From contig JAYRYZ010000002.1 of the NCBI GenBank assembly GCA_041916775.1, positions 124,001 to 188,000 on the forward strand: DNA of 64,000 nt. Reading direction: 5' to 3'. The notes beneath the pieces are model-generated. The model was not told the DNA's origin, searched no databases, and worked only from the letters and a program-made list of their open reading frames with translations. The DNA is from UBA2357 sp041916775. GTDB taxonomy: Bacteria > Pseudomonadota > Gammaproteobacteria > Burkholderiales > Rhodocyclaceae. The position numbers and the translations under genes were made by a program. Positions 18,313-27,386 of this stretch are shown in pieces (the first letter of the stretch is position 1; each line of letters begins with the position of its first letter).

Positions 18313-18352
18313 CGGGGCGCACTGCTCGCTGCGGTGCGCCCCGTTGCATTTG
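18313..18352 (+). terminator. Probable terminator of the nuo operon
   Basis: A 10-bp stem CGGGGCGCAC (18313-18322) pairs with GTGCGCCCCG (18334-18343) around an 11-base loop, followed by TTGCATTT. The T-tract is weak, so termination may be partial and the Nudix gene 12 bases on could receive read-through. Confidence 0.6.
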
Positions 18353-18363
18353 TGGAGGTCTGG

Positions 18364-18930
18364 ATGGAGGCATTGCCGGATGTGAGCCCGGAGCAGGATC
18401 CGCTCGCGGAGCGGGCGCTCGCGTCGAAGCGGGCGTTCGACGGGCAGATGCTCAAGGTGGACGTGGATACCGTGCGTCTGCCTGACGGCCGTAGCGGGGT
18501 GAGGGAGTATGTTCGCCATCCCGGTGCGGTGGTGATCGTCGCCCAACTCCACGACGGTGCGCTGCTGTTCGAGCGGCAGTTCCGCTACCCCGTGGGTCGT
18601 GCATTCTACGAGTTGCCGGCCGGCAAGATCGATGCGGGTGAGGATATCCTGCTCTGTGCGCAGCGCGAGCTGCGTGAGGAGACCGGGCACACTGCTGCGG
18701 AATGGAGCTACCTCGGCGTGATCCACCCCTGCATCGGCTACTCCGATGAACGTATCGAAGTGTTTCTCGCGCGCGGGCTGACCCATGTCGGCCATGCGCT
18801 CGACGAAGGTGAGTTCCTCGAGGTCCTGACGATCACACCGGCAGCGGCGCGGGAGGCAGTCTTGGGCGGAAGGATCACCGACGCCAAGACGATCGCGGCG
18901 CTCTATCTCGCTGAACCGCGTCTGCGCTGA
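18364..18930 (+). CDS. Nudix hydrolase, ADP-ribose pyrophosphatase type
   Basis: Predicted to hydrolyse ADP-ribose or a related nucleoside diphosphate sugar; cytoplasmic. The protein has 188 residues from an ATG preceded by a TGGAGG ribosome site. The Nudix box is complete: G at GKIDAGED, then REL and REETGH (G-x5-E-x7-RE-x2-EE-x-G form). The upstream ELPAGKID resembles the ADP-ribose pyrophosphatase branch (NudF/NudE-like). The exact substrate cannot be read from the sequence. Confidence 0.85.
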   Translation: MEALPDVSPEQDPLAERALASKRAFDGQMLKVDVDTVRLPDGRSGVREYVRHPGAVVIVAQLHDGALLFERQFRYPVGRAFYELPAGKIDAGEDILLCAQRELREETGHTAAEWSYLGVIHPCIGYSDERIEVFLARGLTHVGHALDEGEFLEVLTITPAAAREAVLGGRITDAKTIAALYLAEPRLR

Positions 18931-19052
18931 AGCGGAGGGGCCGCTGGCACGCCTTTGCGGGTGGCCGTGGCAAGCGAATCCGATTGTTGCGGCGCACACA
19001 CCGCACGCCCGGTTTGGTTCACAATCCGTCCGTCCAAGTATCCGGAGCGTCG

Positions 19053-20306
19053 ATGCGCTACGAAGTCCTCACGGCACTGCGCTATACCCGCTCGCGAAAG
19101 CGGGCCCAGGGGCGCAATCGCTTCATCTCGTTCATCTCTTTGGTGTCCATGCTTGGCACCGCGCTCGGGATTACCGCGCTGATCGTGGTGCTTTCGGTCA
19201 TGAACGGCTTTCAGGAGGAACTGCGCACACGCATCCTCGGCGTGGCCTCGCATGTGCAGGTCACCGGCTACCGCGGCGAACTCGAGAGCTGGCAGCGGGT
19301 TGCGGACCAGTCCGGGGAGCACCCCCGTGTGCGCGCCGCTGCACCCTACGTCGAGGAGCAGGGATTGCTGTCCTTCGACGACAAGGTGCGCGGTGCGGTC
19401 GTGCGTGGGGTGATACCGCAACTGGAGGAGGGCGTCGCGGATTTCGCTCGCTTCATGAAGTCGGGTGCGCTCGAGGCGCTGGAGCCTGGCCGTTTCGGGA
19501 TCGTGCTGGGGCGCGAGCTCGCTCATGCGTTGAGGGTGGGCTTGGGCGACAAGGTCACACTGATCGCCCCGCAGGGTATGGTTACGGTCGCTGCAGTGGT
19601 GCCGCGGGTGAAGCAGTTCGAGGTCGTCGGGCTTTTCGAGGCCGGCATGTTCGAGTACGACTCGGGCATGGCGCTGGTGAATATCCAGGACGCACAGGCG
19701 CTGTACCGCATGGGCGATGCCGTCACGGGCGTGCGCCTCAAGCTCGACGACATCTTCGCCGCGCCGCGCGTTGCGCGCGAGCTCGCCGGCATCATCGATG
19801 TGCCTGCCTATGTGAATGACTGGACCCGCAGCCACGCGAATTTCTTCCGCGCGGTGCAGCTCGAGAAGACGATGATGACGGTGATCCTGTTCCTGATCGT
19901 CGCGGTGGCGGCGTTCAACATCGTCTCGACGCTGGTGATGGCGGTGCAGGAGAAGCTCGCCGACATCGCCATCCTGCGCACGCTGGGGGCGAGCCCGGGG
20001 TCGGTGATGACCATCTTCATGTTGCAGGGCGCGATCATCGGCATCGTCGGGCTCATCGGTGGGGTGATCGGCGGGCTGCTCCTCGCCAACAACCTCGACG
20101 TCGTGATCCCGGCGCTCGAGAAGCTCACTGGTGCAACGCTGTGGAACAAGGAGGTCTATTACATCAGCGAGCTGCCCTCCAAGGTGTTGCCGAGCGACGT
20201 GATCACGATCGTGAGCCTTTCATTCGTGCTCACACTGGTCGCGACGATCTACCCCAGCTGGCGGGCCGCCCGCGTCAATCCGGCGGAGGCCTTGCGCTAT
20301 GAGTGA
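19053..20306 (+). CDS. lolC: Lipoprotein-releasing system permease LolC/LolE
   Basis: Inner-membrane permease of the LolCDE ABC transporter, which extracts lipoproteins from the inner membrane for transfer to LolA; 417 residues. The start MRYEVLTALRYTRSRKR is typical, followed by one N-terminal helix (about residues 33-52), a large periplasmic domain and three C-terminal helices with FtsX-type motifs (VQEKLADIAILRTLGA, NPAEALRYE ending). A single permease gene here suggests one protein serving both LolC and LolE positions. lolD overlaps its end by 8 bases. Confidence 0.92.
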   Translation: MRYEVLTALRYTRSRKRAQGRNRFISFISLVSMLGTALGITALIVVLSVMNGFQEELRTRILGVASHVQVTGYRGELESWQRVADQSGEHPRVRAAAPYVEEQGLLSFDDKVRGAVVRGVIPQLEEGVADFARFMKSGALEALEPGRFGIVLGRELAHALRVGLGDKVTLIAPQGMVTVAAVVPRVKQFEVVGLFEAGMFEYDSGMALVNIQDAQALYRMGDAVTGVRLKLDDIFAAPRVARELAGIIDVPAYVNDWTRSHANFFRAVQLEKTMMTVILFLIVAVAAFNIVSTLVMAVQEKLADIAILRTLGASPGSVMTIFMLQGAIIGIVGLIGGVIGGLLLANNLDVVIPALEKLTGATLWNKEVYYISELPSKVLPSDVITIVSLSFVLTLVATIYPSWRAARVNPAEALRYE

Positions 20307-20985
20307 TGCGAACACACCGGTGCTCGAATGCGAAGGCCTCTCGAAGGCCTTCCGCGAGGGTGCGGACGCGCTCCCGGTGCTGACGAGCATCGATCTTGCG
20401 ATCGGTCGTGGCGAGCGCATCGCGATTGTCGGCGCGTCCGGCTCCGGCAAGAGCACGCTGCTGCACCTTCTCGGCGGGCTGGATGTGCCTTCCGCCGGGG
20501 CGGTGCGGCTTGACGGCCGCGACTTCTCAGCGATGTCGGACCGCGAACGGGGCCGGCTGCGCAACGAGACGCTCGGTTTCGTGTATCAGTTCCACCACTT
20601 GCTGGGTGAGTTCACCGCGCTCGAGAATGTCGCGATGCCGCTCTACATACGCCGCATGGCGCGTGCGGAGGCGAACGAGCGTGCCGCGGAGATGCTCGGG
20701 CAGGTCGGCCTCGGTCATCGGCTGACGCATGCGCCGGGTGAGCTCTCCGGGGGCGAGCGCCAACGCGCGGCGATCGCCCGCGCGCTGGTGACACAGCCCG
20801 CCTGCGTGCTCGCCGACGAGCCCACCGGCAACCTAGACCGGCGCACCGCCGAGGCGGTGTTCGACCTCATGCTCGGCCTCAATGAACGCCTGAATACCAG
20901 CTTCGTCATCGTGACCCACGACGATACGCTCGCGCGCCGTGCGCAACGCCAACTGCGTCTCGAGGACGGACGGCTCATGGGTTGA
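20299..20985 (+). CDS. lolD: Lipoprotein-releasing ATPase LolD
   Basis: ABC ATPase of the LolCDE system, 228 residues. Walker A GASGSGKST, Q-loop in YQFHHLLGEFTALENV, signature LSGGERQR, Walker B CVLADEPTGNLD and the switch histidine in VTHDD are all present. YQFHHLLGEFTALENV is a LolD-subfamily hallmark. It is translationally coupled to lolC. Confidence 0.95.
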   Translation: MSDANTPVLECEGLSKAFREGADALPVLTSIDLAIGRGERIAIVGASGSGKSTLLHLLGGLDVPSAGAVRLDGRDFSAMSDRERGRLRNETLGFVYQFHHLLGEFTALENVAMPLYIRRMARAEANERAAEMLGQVGLGHRLTHAPGELSGGERQRAAIARALVTQPACVLADEPTGNLDRRTAEAVFDLMLGLNERLNTSFVIVTHDDTLARRAQRQLRLEDGRLMG

Positions 20986-21099
20986 TCGGCCGCGTCAGGG
21001 TCATCCTGTGCGACGGTGGTTGATGGCGGAACGACATCGTTCTCCCCGTCATCGACCTCGCTTCACTATCCGCATTGCCACCTCGCATCTTCGCCTCTC

Positions 21100-21128
21100 T
21101 TGCACACGACATACTTCGTGGTCATGAT
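21100..21128 (+). promoter_or_regulatory. Candidate promoter of comEC
   Basis: TTGCAC (21100-21105) and CATGAT (21123-21128) are 17 bases apart. The predicted transcription start coincides with the ATG at 21135, so the mRNA could be leaderless. Confidence 0.4.
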
Positions 21129-21134
21129 GCAAGC

Positions 21135-23507
21135 ATGGTCGCATGGATACTCGGATTCCTGGCAGGCGCTTGCATCCTGCAACTTCAGCCGTCGTTACCC
21201 GGTAGTGCCGGGCTTGCCGCGCTGTGTGTGCTGGGTCTCCCGGTAGCGTTTCTCTGCGCCAGGAGAGGGCATGGGGTGGTGCGTACCGGCCTGCTATGCA
21301 CGTGTGGCTTCGTGATCGGATTCGGTTGGGCAGCAGCGCGTGCGGAATGGCGCATGGCCGATCGGCTGGTGGGCGTCGCGCCGCGCGATACGGTGCGGAT
21401 CACCGGCGTCATCGAGGGGCTGCCGCAGTTGCGGCATTCGGCCTGGCAGTTCGTGCTTCGGGTGGAGTCCGCAGCGGGGCTCGAAGAGGGCGCGCGGGTG
21501 CCATCGAGGGTACAGCTGAACTGGTTTCCTAAGCGCGACGGCGCTCCCGCGCTGCCGGAACTGGCGCCCGGGCAGCGCTGGGAACTTGCGGTCCGCCTGC
21601 GGCCACCACATGGTTTCAGCAACCCGCATGGATTCGACTACGAGGGGTGGCTGCTGCAACGGAACATCCGCGCGACCGGGACGGTGCGCGAGCGCGACCT
21701 GCCCCCGCAACTGCTCGACGCCACCGTGCCCGGCTTCATGCACACGGTCCATCGTCTGCGGGACGCGGTGCGACAGCGCTTTCGCTCCACGCTGGGCGAT
21801 GCGCCGTACGCAGGTGTGCTGATCGCGCTCGCGATCGGGGACCAGCAGGCGATTCCGGCAGCGCAGTGGGATGTGTTCAGGCGCACCGGCGTAACCCACC
21901 TGATGAGCATCTCCGGCCTGCATGTGTCCATGGTGGGCCTGCTCATTGCCTGGCTGGCGACCATGCTGTGGCGGCGTGTGCCTGCGCTGATGCTGCGTGT
22001 GCCGCTGCGTCGCGCGGCGGGGGGCGCCGTGCTCGCTGGGGTGCTCGCTTACTCGCTGATGGCCGGGATGGGGATCGCGACGCAGCGCGCGCTGCTGATG
22101 ATCTCGGTGGGGGTGGGGGTGCTGCTCTTCGCGCGGGAGATCGCGGCTTCACGCGTGCTGGCGTTTGCCGTGATCGCGGTCCTTGTCGCCGACCCGTGGG
22201 CGGTGCTTGCCCCCGGCTTCTGGCTGTCATTCGCTGCGGTTGCTGTCATCGCGCTGGTCGTCGCGGGGCGTCGTCCCGCGATTCGAGGTTGGTGGGCTGC
22301 GGTACGGGTGCAGACGGCCATCACGGTGGCGCTCGCACCGCTTCTGCTCGGACTGTTCCTCGCTTACCCGTTGATCTCGCCGCTGGCGAACGGGATCGCG
22401 ATTCCGCTCGTGAGCTTCGTCGTCACGCCGCTGGTGCTGATCGCGATGTGCGTGCCGGCAGACGCATTGCTGTCGCTTGCCCATGTCATCACCAGCGGGC
22501 TGATGTGGACGCTGGAGACGCTTGCGCAGTTGCCCCACGGCATGTGGCGGCCAGCCGCGCTACCTGCCGGTTTGTTGCTCGTGGCCCTGGCGGGGGTGCT
22601 ATGGGTGCTGCTGCCGCGCGGTGCGCCTGCCAGATGGCTGGGGGTGGTGGCGCTGGTGCCAGCGCTGATCTGGAGCCCGCCGCGCCCCGAGGCCGGATAT
22701 TTCACCGCGACTTTGCTCGATGTGGGGCATGGGCTTGCCGTGCATGTTGCCACCGCCGGGCACTCGTTGCTGTTCGACACGGGGCCTCGCTATGGACAGC
22801 GCGCCGATGCCGGTGAGCGGGTGCTGGTGCCCTATCTGCTGGGCGAGGGTGTGAGGTCGCTGGACATGCTGTTGCTGTCGCACGATGACATCGACCACAC
22901 TGGCGGGGCGGCCTCTTTGCTGGATCAGGTGTCGGCGCGTGCCGTGATGGTCTCGATGCCCATCGCCCATATTGACGGACAGCGGCCCTCCGTCGCGCCG
23001 ACGATTTGCCGTGCTGGCAGTTCCTGGACCTGGGACGGTGTCCGCTTCGAGATCCTCGGACCGGTGGCGGCGGGCGGGACGGGCACGACGGTATCGGACA
23101 ACGATCAAAGCTGCGTCTTGCGAGTGAGTACGGGCGAAGTCGGCCTGCTCGTCACTGGCGATGTGGAGGCGGCAGGTGAGCGCGCGCTGCTCGCGCGCGG
23201 TGCGGCATTGCAGAGCGAGGTGGTGGTGGTGCCGCATCATGGCAGCCGCAGCTCTTCCAGCCGCGCTTTCGTGGACGCTGTGCGGCCAGCGCACGCGCTG
23301 TTCTCGGTCGGCGTGACGAACCCGTTCGGACACCCGCACCCCGAGGTGCTTGCGCGCTGGCAGGGGGCGGGGGCGCGTCTATGGCGAAGCGATCGGGATG
23401 GCGCAATCATCGCCGAGTTCGGTCCGGATGGTGTGAAAGTCGTCGCGCAGCGCCTGCGCGCACCGCGCTACTGGCATGCCGCCATACGCGATGATGGCGC
23501 AACCTGA
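21135..23507 (+). CDS. comEC: DNA internalization protein ComEC/Rec2
   Basis: Inner-membrane channel for single-stranded DNA uptake during natural transformation; 790 residues from the ATG at 21135. In order it shows N-terminal membrane helices with a DUF4131-like OB region, the central ComEC/Competence domain (GDQQAIPAAQWDVFRRTGVTHLMSISGLH-type region at about 230-260, many helices), and a C-terminal metallo-beta-lactamase domain with LSHDDIDHTGG and later VPHHGS. An in-frame ATG at 21075 would add 20 non-family residues. comF lies at 61356, but no other competence gene is seen. Confidence 0.92.
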   Translation: MVAWILGFLAGACILQLQPSLPGSAGLAALCVLGLPVAFLCARRGHGVVRTGLLCTCGFVIGFGWAAARAEWRMADRLVGVAPRDTVRITGVIEGLPQLRHSAWQFVLRVESAAGLEEGARVPSRVQLNWFPKRDGAPALPELAPGQRWELAVRLRPPHGFSNPHGFDYEGWLLQRNIRATGTVRERDLPPQLLDATVPGFMHTVHRLRDAVRQRFRSTLGDAPYAGVLIALAIGDQQAIPAAQWDVFRRTGVTHLMSISGLHVSMVGLLIAWLATMLWRRVPALMLRVPLRRAAGGAVLAGVLAYSLMAGMGIATQRALLMISVGVGVLLFAREIAASRVLAFAVIAVLVADPWAVLAPGFWLSFAAVAVIALVVAGRRPAIRGWWAAVRVQTAITVALAPLLLGLFLAYPLISPLANGIAIPLVSFVVTPLVLIAMCVPADALLSLAHVITSGLMWTLETLAQLPHGMWRPAALPAGLLLVALAGVLWVLLPRGAPARWLGVVALVPALIWSPPRPEAGYFTATLLDVGHGLAVHVATAGHSLLFDTGPRYGQRADAGERVLVPYLLGEGVRSLDMLLLSHDDIDHTGGAASLLDQVSARAVMVSMPIAHIDGQRPSVAPTICRAGSSWTWDGVRFEILGPVAAGGTGTTVSDNDQSCVLRVSTGEVGLLVTGDVEAAGERALLARGAALQSEVVVVPHHGSRSSSSRAFVDAVRPAHALFSVGVTNPFGHPHPEVLARWQGAGARLWRSDRDGAIIAEFGPDGVKVVAQRLRAPRYWHAAIRDDGAT

Positions 23508-23586
23508 TGCAACACGACTCGGATGTGACCGGCTCGGCTGCTTGGGCGGTTACACTGCGGGGGCGAACGTTGAAGGGGCTTCAAGC

Positions 23587-24510
23587 ATGGGTTTTCTGGA
23601 TTCTCTGCGGCGCGTCCTGAAGGGGCCTCCGGCCGCGTCCCGATCCACGCGCCCGGGCATGCGCGAACGCAGCGTGCAGTGCCAGGGGCCGCATGGCCTG
23701 CATCGCATGGCGTACACCGAATGGGGCGATCCGCACAACCCGAGGGTATTGATCTGCGTGCATGGACTCACCCGCAACGGGCGTGACTTCGACTTCCTCG
23801 CCGAGGCAATGAGCGAGCACTATCGGGTGGTGTGCCCGGACGTGGTCGGCCGAGGGTGCAGCGACTGGCTCGGCGTGAAGGGGGACTATGGCTTCCCGCT
23901 CTACGTGAACGACATGGTCACGCTGATCGCGCGCCTCGATGTGGAGTCGGTGCACTGGGTGGGGACCTCGATGGGCGGGCTGATCGGCATGTCGCTCGCG
24001 AGCCAGCCGCACGCGCCGATCCGGCGGCTCGTGCTCAATGACGTCGGGCCGGTGATCACCGCGGCTTCGCTGCGGCGCATCGGCGAGTATGTCGGCAAGG
24101 AGCCGAGGTTTCCCGACATGCAGGCGGCCGAGGCTTGGATCCGTCAGGTGAGCGCGCCCTTCGGGCCGCTCACCGACGCGCAGTGGCGGCGTCTCACCGA
24201 GCATTCGGTGCGGCCGGTCGAGGGCGGTTTCACGATGCGCTACGACCCGGGTATCGGCGAGGTCTTCCGCGTCACGCCGTTGCTGGCAGATGTGGATCTG
24301 TGGAGCGTCTATAACGCCATCCGCTGCCCGACGCTGGCGGTACGCGGTGCCGAGTCCGACCTGCTGGAGCACGACACGCTGGTGCGCATGGGGCAGTCCG
24401 GCCCGTGTGCGCAGACGGTCGAGATTCCCGGCGTGGGGCATGCGCCGGTGTTCATGGACATGGAGCAGGTTGCAATCGTGCGCGAGTTCCTGCTCGCGGA
24501 CGCGGGCTGA
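23587..24510 (+). CDS. Alpha/beta hydrolase
   Basis: Hydrolase-fold protein of 307 residues, substrate unknown. The nucleophile elbow GTSMGG, the oxyanion strand ICVHGLTRNGRDFD, an acid in the GAESDLLEHD stretch and the catalytic histidine in GVGHAPVF are all placed as expected. GAAGGGG precedes the ATG as ribosome site. An N-terminal stretch of about 35 residues (basic, Pro/Arg-rich) comes before the fold. No neighbour points to a pathway. Confidence 0.85.
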   Translation: MGFLDSLRRVLKGPPAASRSTRPGMRERSVQCQGPHGLHRMAYTEWGDPHNPRVLICVHGLTRNGRDFDFLAEAMSEHYRVVCPDVVGRGCSDWLGVKGDYGFPLYVNDMVTLIARLDVESVHWVGTSMGGLIGMSLASQPHAPIRRLVLNDVGPVITAASLRRIGEYVGKEPRFPDMQAAEAWIRQVSAPFGPLTDAQWRRLTEHSVRPVEGGFTMRYDPGIGEVFRVTPLLADVDLWSVYNAIRCPTLAVRGAESDLLEHDTLVRMGQSGPCAQTVEIPGVGHAPVFMDMEQVAIVREFLLADAG

Positions 24511-24549
24511 AGCCGCCGCCGCGCCCGGCGTCGGTGGCGGTGCCGCGAA

Positions 24550-24951
24550 TCAGTCCTTGCGCGGCGCGAAGCGGATCGACGCCGAGTTGATGCAGTAGCG
24601 CAGCCCGGTGGGTTGCGGGCCGTCTTCGAACACATGACCGAGGTGCGCGCCGCACTGCTGGCAGACGACCTCGGTGCGGTGCATGTGGTGGCTGAAGTCG
24701 TCGTGCTGCTCCACGTTGTCGGGCTCGGCGGCGGTCCAGAAGCTCGGCCATCCGCAGCCGGCGTCGAACTTGTGGGCGGCGTCGAAGAGCGGCGCGCCGC
24801 AGCACACGCAGCGGTAGGCGCCGTCCTCCCAGTGGTTCCAGTACTCGCCGGTGAAGGCGCGCTCGGTGCCGCGCTCGCGCGTCACATGGTACTGGATGGG
24901 GCTCAGCGCCTCGCGCCAGGCCGCCTCGGGTTTCTCCACCTTGCGCTTCAT
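24550..24951 (-). CDS. msrB: Peptide-methionine (R)-S-oxide reductase MsrB
   Basis: Repairs methionine-R-sulfoxide in proteins with thioredoxin as reductant; 133 residues. Two zinc-binding CxxC pairs (CVCC and CQQC) and the catalytic cysteine in RYCINSASIRF are present; GCGWPSFW is the family signature. The start at 24951 is set by a strong GGAGGCGAC ribosome site; the frame runs open further upstream without similarity. It lies 19 bases downstream of the DUF2863 gene. Confidence 0.95.
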   Translation of the reverse strand: MKRKVEKPEAAWREALSPIQYHVTRERGTERAFTGEYWNHWEDGAYRCVCCGAPLFDAAHKFDAGCGWPSFWTAAEPDNVEQHDDFSHHMHRTEVVCQQCGAHLGHVFEDGPQPTGLRYCINSASIRFAPRKD

Positions 24952-24970
24952 GTCGCCTCCTGGATCGTTG

Positions 24971-26140
24971 TCAGTGCAGGTGACGCGGCGGCTGGTCGGC
25001 ATGCTCTTCCGGCATCTCCGCATGCACGATCTCCCCTTCCGGCGAAGGGTAGAGCGGCGCGCCGCAGTCGTCGCAGTATTCGAGCGGGAAACGGTGCTCG
25101 AGGTTCACGATGTCGGTGACGCCACAGTCGCGCAGCACCGCCTCGATCTCGGCGGCGACATCGGCGTTCTCGTCCTCGGGACCGAGCAGGGGCCACACCA
25201 CGCCATGCACCACGCGGTCGGATTCGCGGGTGGTGAGGCCGATGCGATATTCCTCAAGCTGGCGGTCGTGGAAGGGCGCGATCACTGCGCGCAGGTTCGC
25301 CGCAGGTGTTTGCAGCTCGGTGCCGAGGAAAGCCACCGAGGCGCGCACCGCATAGGGTCGGCTCGCGCGGTCGGCCTGGCGGCTGGCGGCGAAGTAGGCC
25401 TCGGGCAGCACCACCTCCATCGCACAGCCCGGCAACATCGGCGCGATGCAGGCGCCGCCCTGGTTGCGCCACTGCGCGAGCGCCTGCTCGCGACTCACAC
25501 CTTCTTCCTGCCAGGCGAAGAGCGGTGCGCCGCGCGGCACCGCGACGGCTGCGAGCAGATAGCGGGTGTCGGAGAGAAAGTGCGCGGTCTCGGGCATGCC
25601 CTCGGTCTGCACATGCAGATCCTGCCCGGCGAGCGCGGCACGGCCGATCGCGGCGGCGAACGCGGCGGTGGGGCAGTAGCCCTGGGGCAGCTGGTCGGGG
25701 CTGAAGAGGAAATCCGCGAGCGCGAGACGCGCCTGATCGGCGAGCACGTGCGCCTGCAGATGCACGCGCAGGTTGGCGAGGACTGCCGGTGGGACGGTGT
25801 TGGCCGGGATGCTGTAGCGCGACCACGCCAGGATGGGCGCTGCGAGCAGCAGGATCTCGTGCTCGTCGGAAACGCCCAGCGCGTTCTCGGCGCGGGATTC
25901 GACGAAGTCCGCGAGCTCCTCATAGGCGCGGATGTCGGCGCTGTAGAGGTGGTCGAGGGCGTTGTTGAGCGACTCCTCGTCCTCGTCGCCGAGGATTTCG
26001 TCGATGGTCGCGGACAGGCGCACTTCCCAGTAGCGGTCCTCTGCACGGCTGCCGGATTCGACCAGACCGGAGGCGAGGCGTACCAGCTGTTCGGCGGCAT
26101 TCCCCAGCCCGCCGCGGCGCTTCTGTCGGGATCTTTTCAT
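24971..26140 (-). CDS. DUF2863 family protein
   Basis: Protein of 389 residues without a known function; the family is, as I recall it, mainly betaproteobacterial. It begins with a basic tail (MKRSRQKRRGG), continues with a largely helical acidic region, and near the end has a CDDCGAPLYPSPEGE stretch that looks like a zinc ribbon knuckle; the C-terminus is His-rich. No signal peptide or membrane segment is seen. An in-frame ATG at 26158 adds six residues. It sits between ppsR and msrB on the same strand. Confidence 0.72.
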   Translation of the reverse strand: MKRSRQKRRGGLGNAAEQLVRLASGLVESGSRAEDRYWEVRLSATIDEILGDEDEESLNNALDHLYSADIRAYEELADFVESRAENALGVSDEHEILLLAAPILAWSRYSIPANTVPPAVLANLRVHLQAHVLADQARLALADFLFSPDQLPQGYCPTAAFAAAIGRAALAGQDLHVQTEGMPETAHFLSDTRYLLAAVAVPRGAPLFAWQEEGVSREQALAQWRNQGGACIAPMLPGCAMEVVLPEAYFAASRQADRASRPYAVRASVAFLGTELQTPAANLRAVIAPFHDRQLEEYRIGLTTRESDRVVHGVVWPLLGPEDENADVAAEIEAVLRDCGVTDIVNLEHRFPLEYCDDCGAPLYPSPEGEIVHAEMPEEHADQPPRHLH

Positions 26141-26179
26141 GGTGGTTTCTTTCTTCATGCAAGTTGGGGCAGGGTGGCT

Positions 26180-27013
26180 TCAGTATCCCGGGTTCTTCAG
26201 GCGTACCGCCTGAAGAATGACCGCGGAGATCTCCTCGATCGACTTGGTCGTCGAGTCCAGCCACGGGATGTTCTCACGCTTCATGAGCTTCTGCGCGGCG
26301 TCGATCTCGTAGCGGCAGTTCTCGAGCGATGCGTAGCGGCTGTTGGGGCGGCGTTCCTGGCGGATCTGCACCAGCCGGTCAGGGGCGATGGTGAGGCCGA
26401 AGAGCTTGCGGCGGTAGTTGTGCAGCTCACCCGGCAGCTTGTTGCGTTCGAAGTCCTCGGGGATGAGCGGATAGTTGGCCGCCTTCACGCCGAACTGCAT
26501 CGCGAGGTAGAGGCTGGTGGGTGTCTTGCCCGAACGTGACACGCCGACGAGGATCACGTCCGCGTCCTCGAGCTCGCCGTCCGACGAGACGCCGTCGTCG
26601 TGCGTCATCGCGAAGTTGATCGCCTCGATGCGCGCCTTGTAGTCGACGCTGTCGGCGATACCGTGGAAGCGGCCGACGGTGTGGGTGGAGCGCATACCGA
26701 GCTCGCTCTCGAGCGGGCCGATGAACTGCTCGAAGAGGTCGATGAAGAGCGCATCGGCGTCGCGGATGCCAGCCACCGTCTCGGGGTTCACCAGGGTGCT
26801 GAAGACGATCGGGCGCAGGTCGTCCCGTCGTCCGGCCTCGCGGATCTGGCTTGCGCAGTCGATTGCCTTGTCGAGGTCGTCGACGAAGGGAATGCGCACC
26901 TGACGGAAGCGCGCATCCGGAAATTGCGCGAGCAGGCTGTGCCCGAGCGTTTCGGCGGTGATGCCGGTGCCGTCGGAGATGAAGAATACGCTGCGGGTTG
27001 GTTGGTCGCTCAT
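26180..27013 (-). CDS. ppsR: PEP synthase regulatory protein PpsR
   Basis: Bifunctional kinase/pyrophosphorylase (DUF299) that switches PEP synthase off by ADP-dependent phosphorylation and on by Pi-dependent dephosphorylation; 277 residues. The start MSDQPTRSVFFISDGTG is typical, and the P-loop GVSRSGKTPTS is at about residue 150. It is divergent from its presumed target ppsA across a 373-base region, which supports the assignment. A start 17 codons upstream is in frame but less family-like. Confidence 0.94.
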   Translation of the reverse strand: MSDQPTRSVFFISDGTGITAETLGHSLLAQFPDARFRQVRIPFVDDLDKAIDCASQIREAGRRDDLRPIVFSTLVNPETVAGIRDADALFIDLFEQFIGPLESELGMRSTHTVGRFHGIADSVDYKARIEAINFAMTHDDGVSSDGELEDADVILVGVSRSGKTPTSLYLAMQFGVKAANYPLIPEDFERNKLPGELHNYRRKLFGLTIAPDRLVQIRQERRPNSRYASLENCRYEIDAAQKLMKRENIPWLDSTTKSIEEISAVILQAVRLKNPGY

Positions 27014-27177
27014 GCGTTCGGGCCAGGTCGGGTTCGTGTCGGGGTTCGAGCGGCGCGTGCTCACACCATGTCCGAGTGTATCCCGACCGGCTCCCGTGCG
27101 GCCAGCATTGCCGTGCCTCGTGGGCGCATGTCGGCCGAGGTGGCAGAAGAGTATCTAGCGTGGCCATCGCATGCTTA

Positions 27178-27191
27178 TAATCTCGAGATTA
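27178..27191. repeat. 14-bp perfect palindrome (operator-like)
   Basis: TAATCTCGAGATTA is its own reverse complement and overlaps the TATAAT at 27176-27181. It lies in an AT-rich island within a GC-rich genome, between divergent ppsR and ppsA, which fits a dimeric repressor site. No regulator is identified. Confidence 0.5.
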
Positions 27192-27202
27192 AAGAAAAAC
27201 AT

Positions 27203-27217
27203 CGACAAAAGATGTCG
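27203..27217. repeat. Inverted repeat CGACA-N5-TGTCG
   Basis: Perfect 5-bp arms (27203-27207 and 27213-27217) around AAAGA, 11 bases from the palindrome at 27178-27191. It could be a second operator half or a short hairpin on the minus strand followed by ATGTTTTT. Confidence 0.35.
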
Positions 27218-27242
27218 CCCATAGGGAGTGGCGGGTCCCGCG

Positions 27243-27270
27243 TTGCGGGGCCGACCGGGCGGGCTATGCT
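27243..27270 (+). promoter_or_regulatory. Candidate promoter of ppsA
   Basis: TTGCGG (27243-27248) and TATGCT (27265-27270) are 16 bases apart; the overlapping TAAAAT at 27270-27275 is an alternative -10. The resulting leader before ppsA would be about 110 bases. Confidence 0.4.
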
Positions 27271-27386
27271 AAAATCGCGCGCTACCGACTTCGCCCCTGG
27301 CGTCGCGTCCGGAGCGGGAAAGTGCTCCCCTCGGACATCGCGGTGCGCTCCTTTGCGTTGAATCATTCAATTTCGGAAGGCCTTTC

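Larger units (their letters stand above)
27014..27386. other. ppsR-ppsA divergent control region
   Basis: This 373-base gap is the only gene-free stretch above 300 bases. It holds a TATAAT (27176-27181) fused to a 14-bp palindrome, an inverted repeat at 27203-27217 and a candidate ppsA promoter near 27243-27270. The part nearest ppsR (27014-27170) is GC-rich and shows nothing I recognise. Confidence 0.6.
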
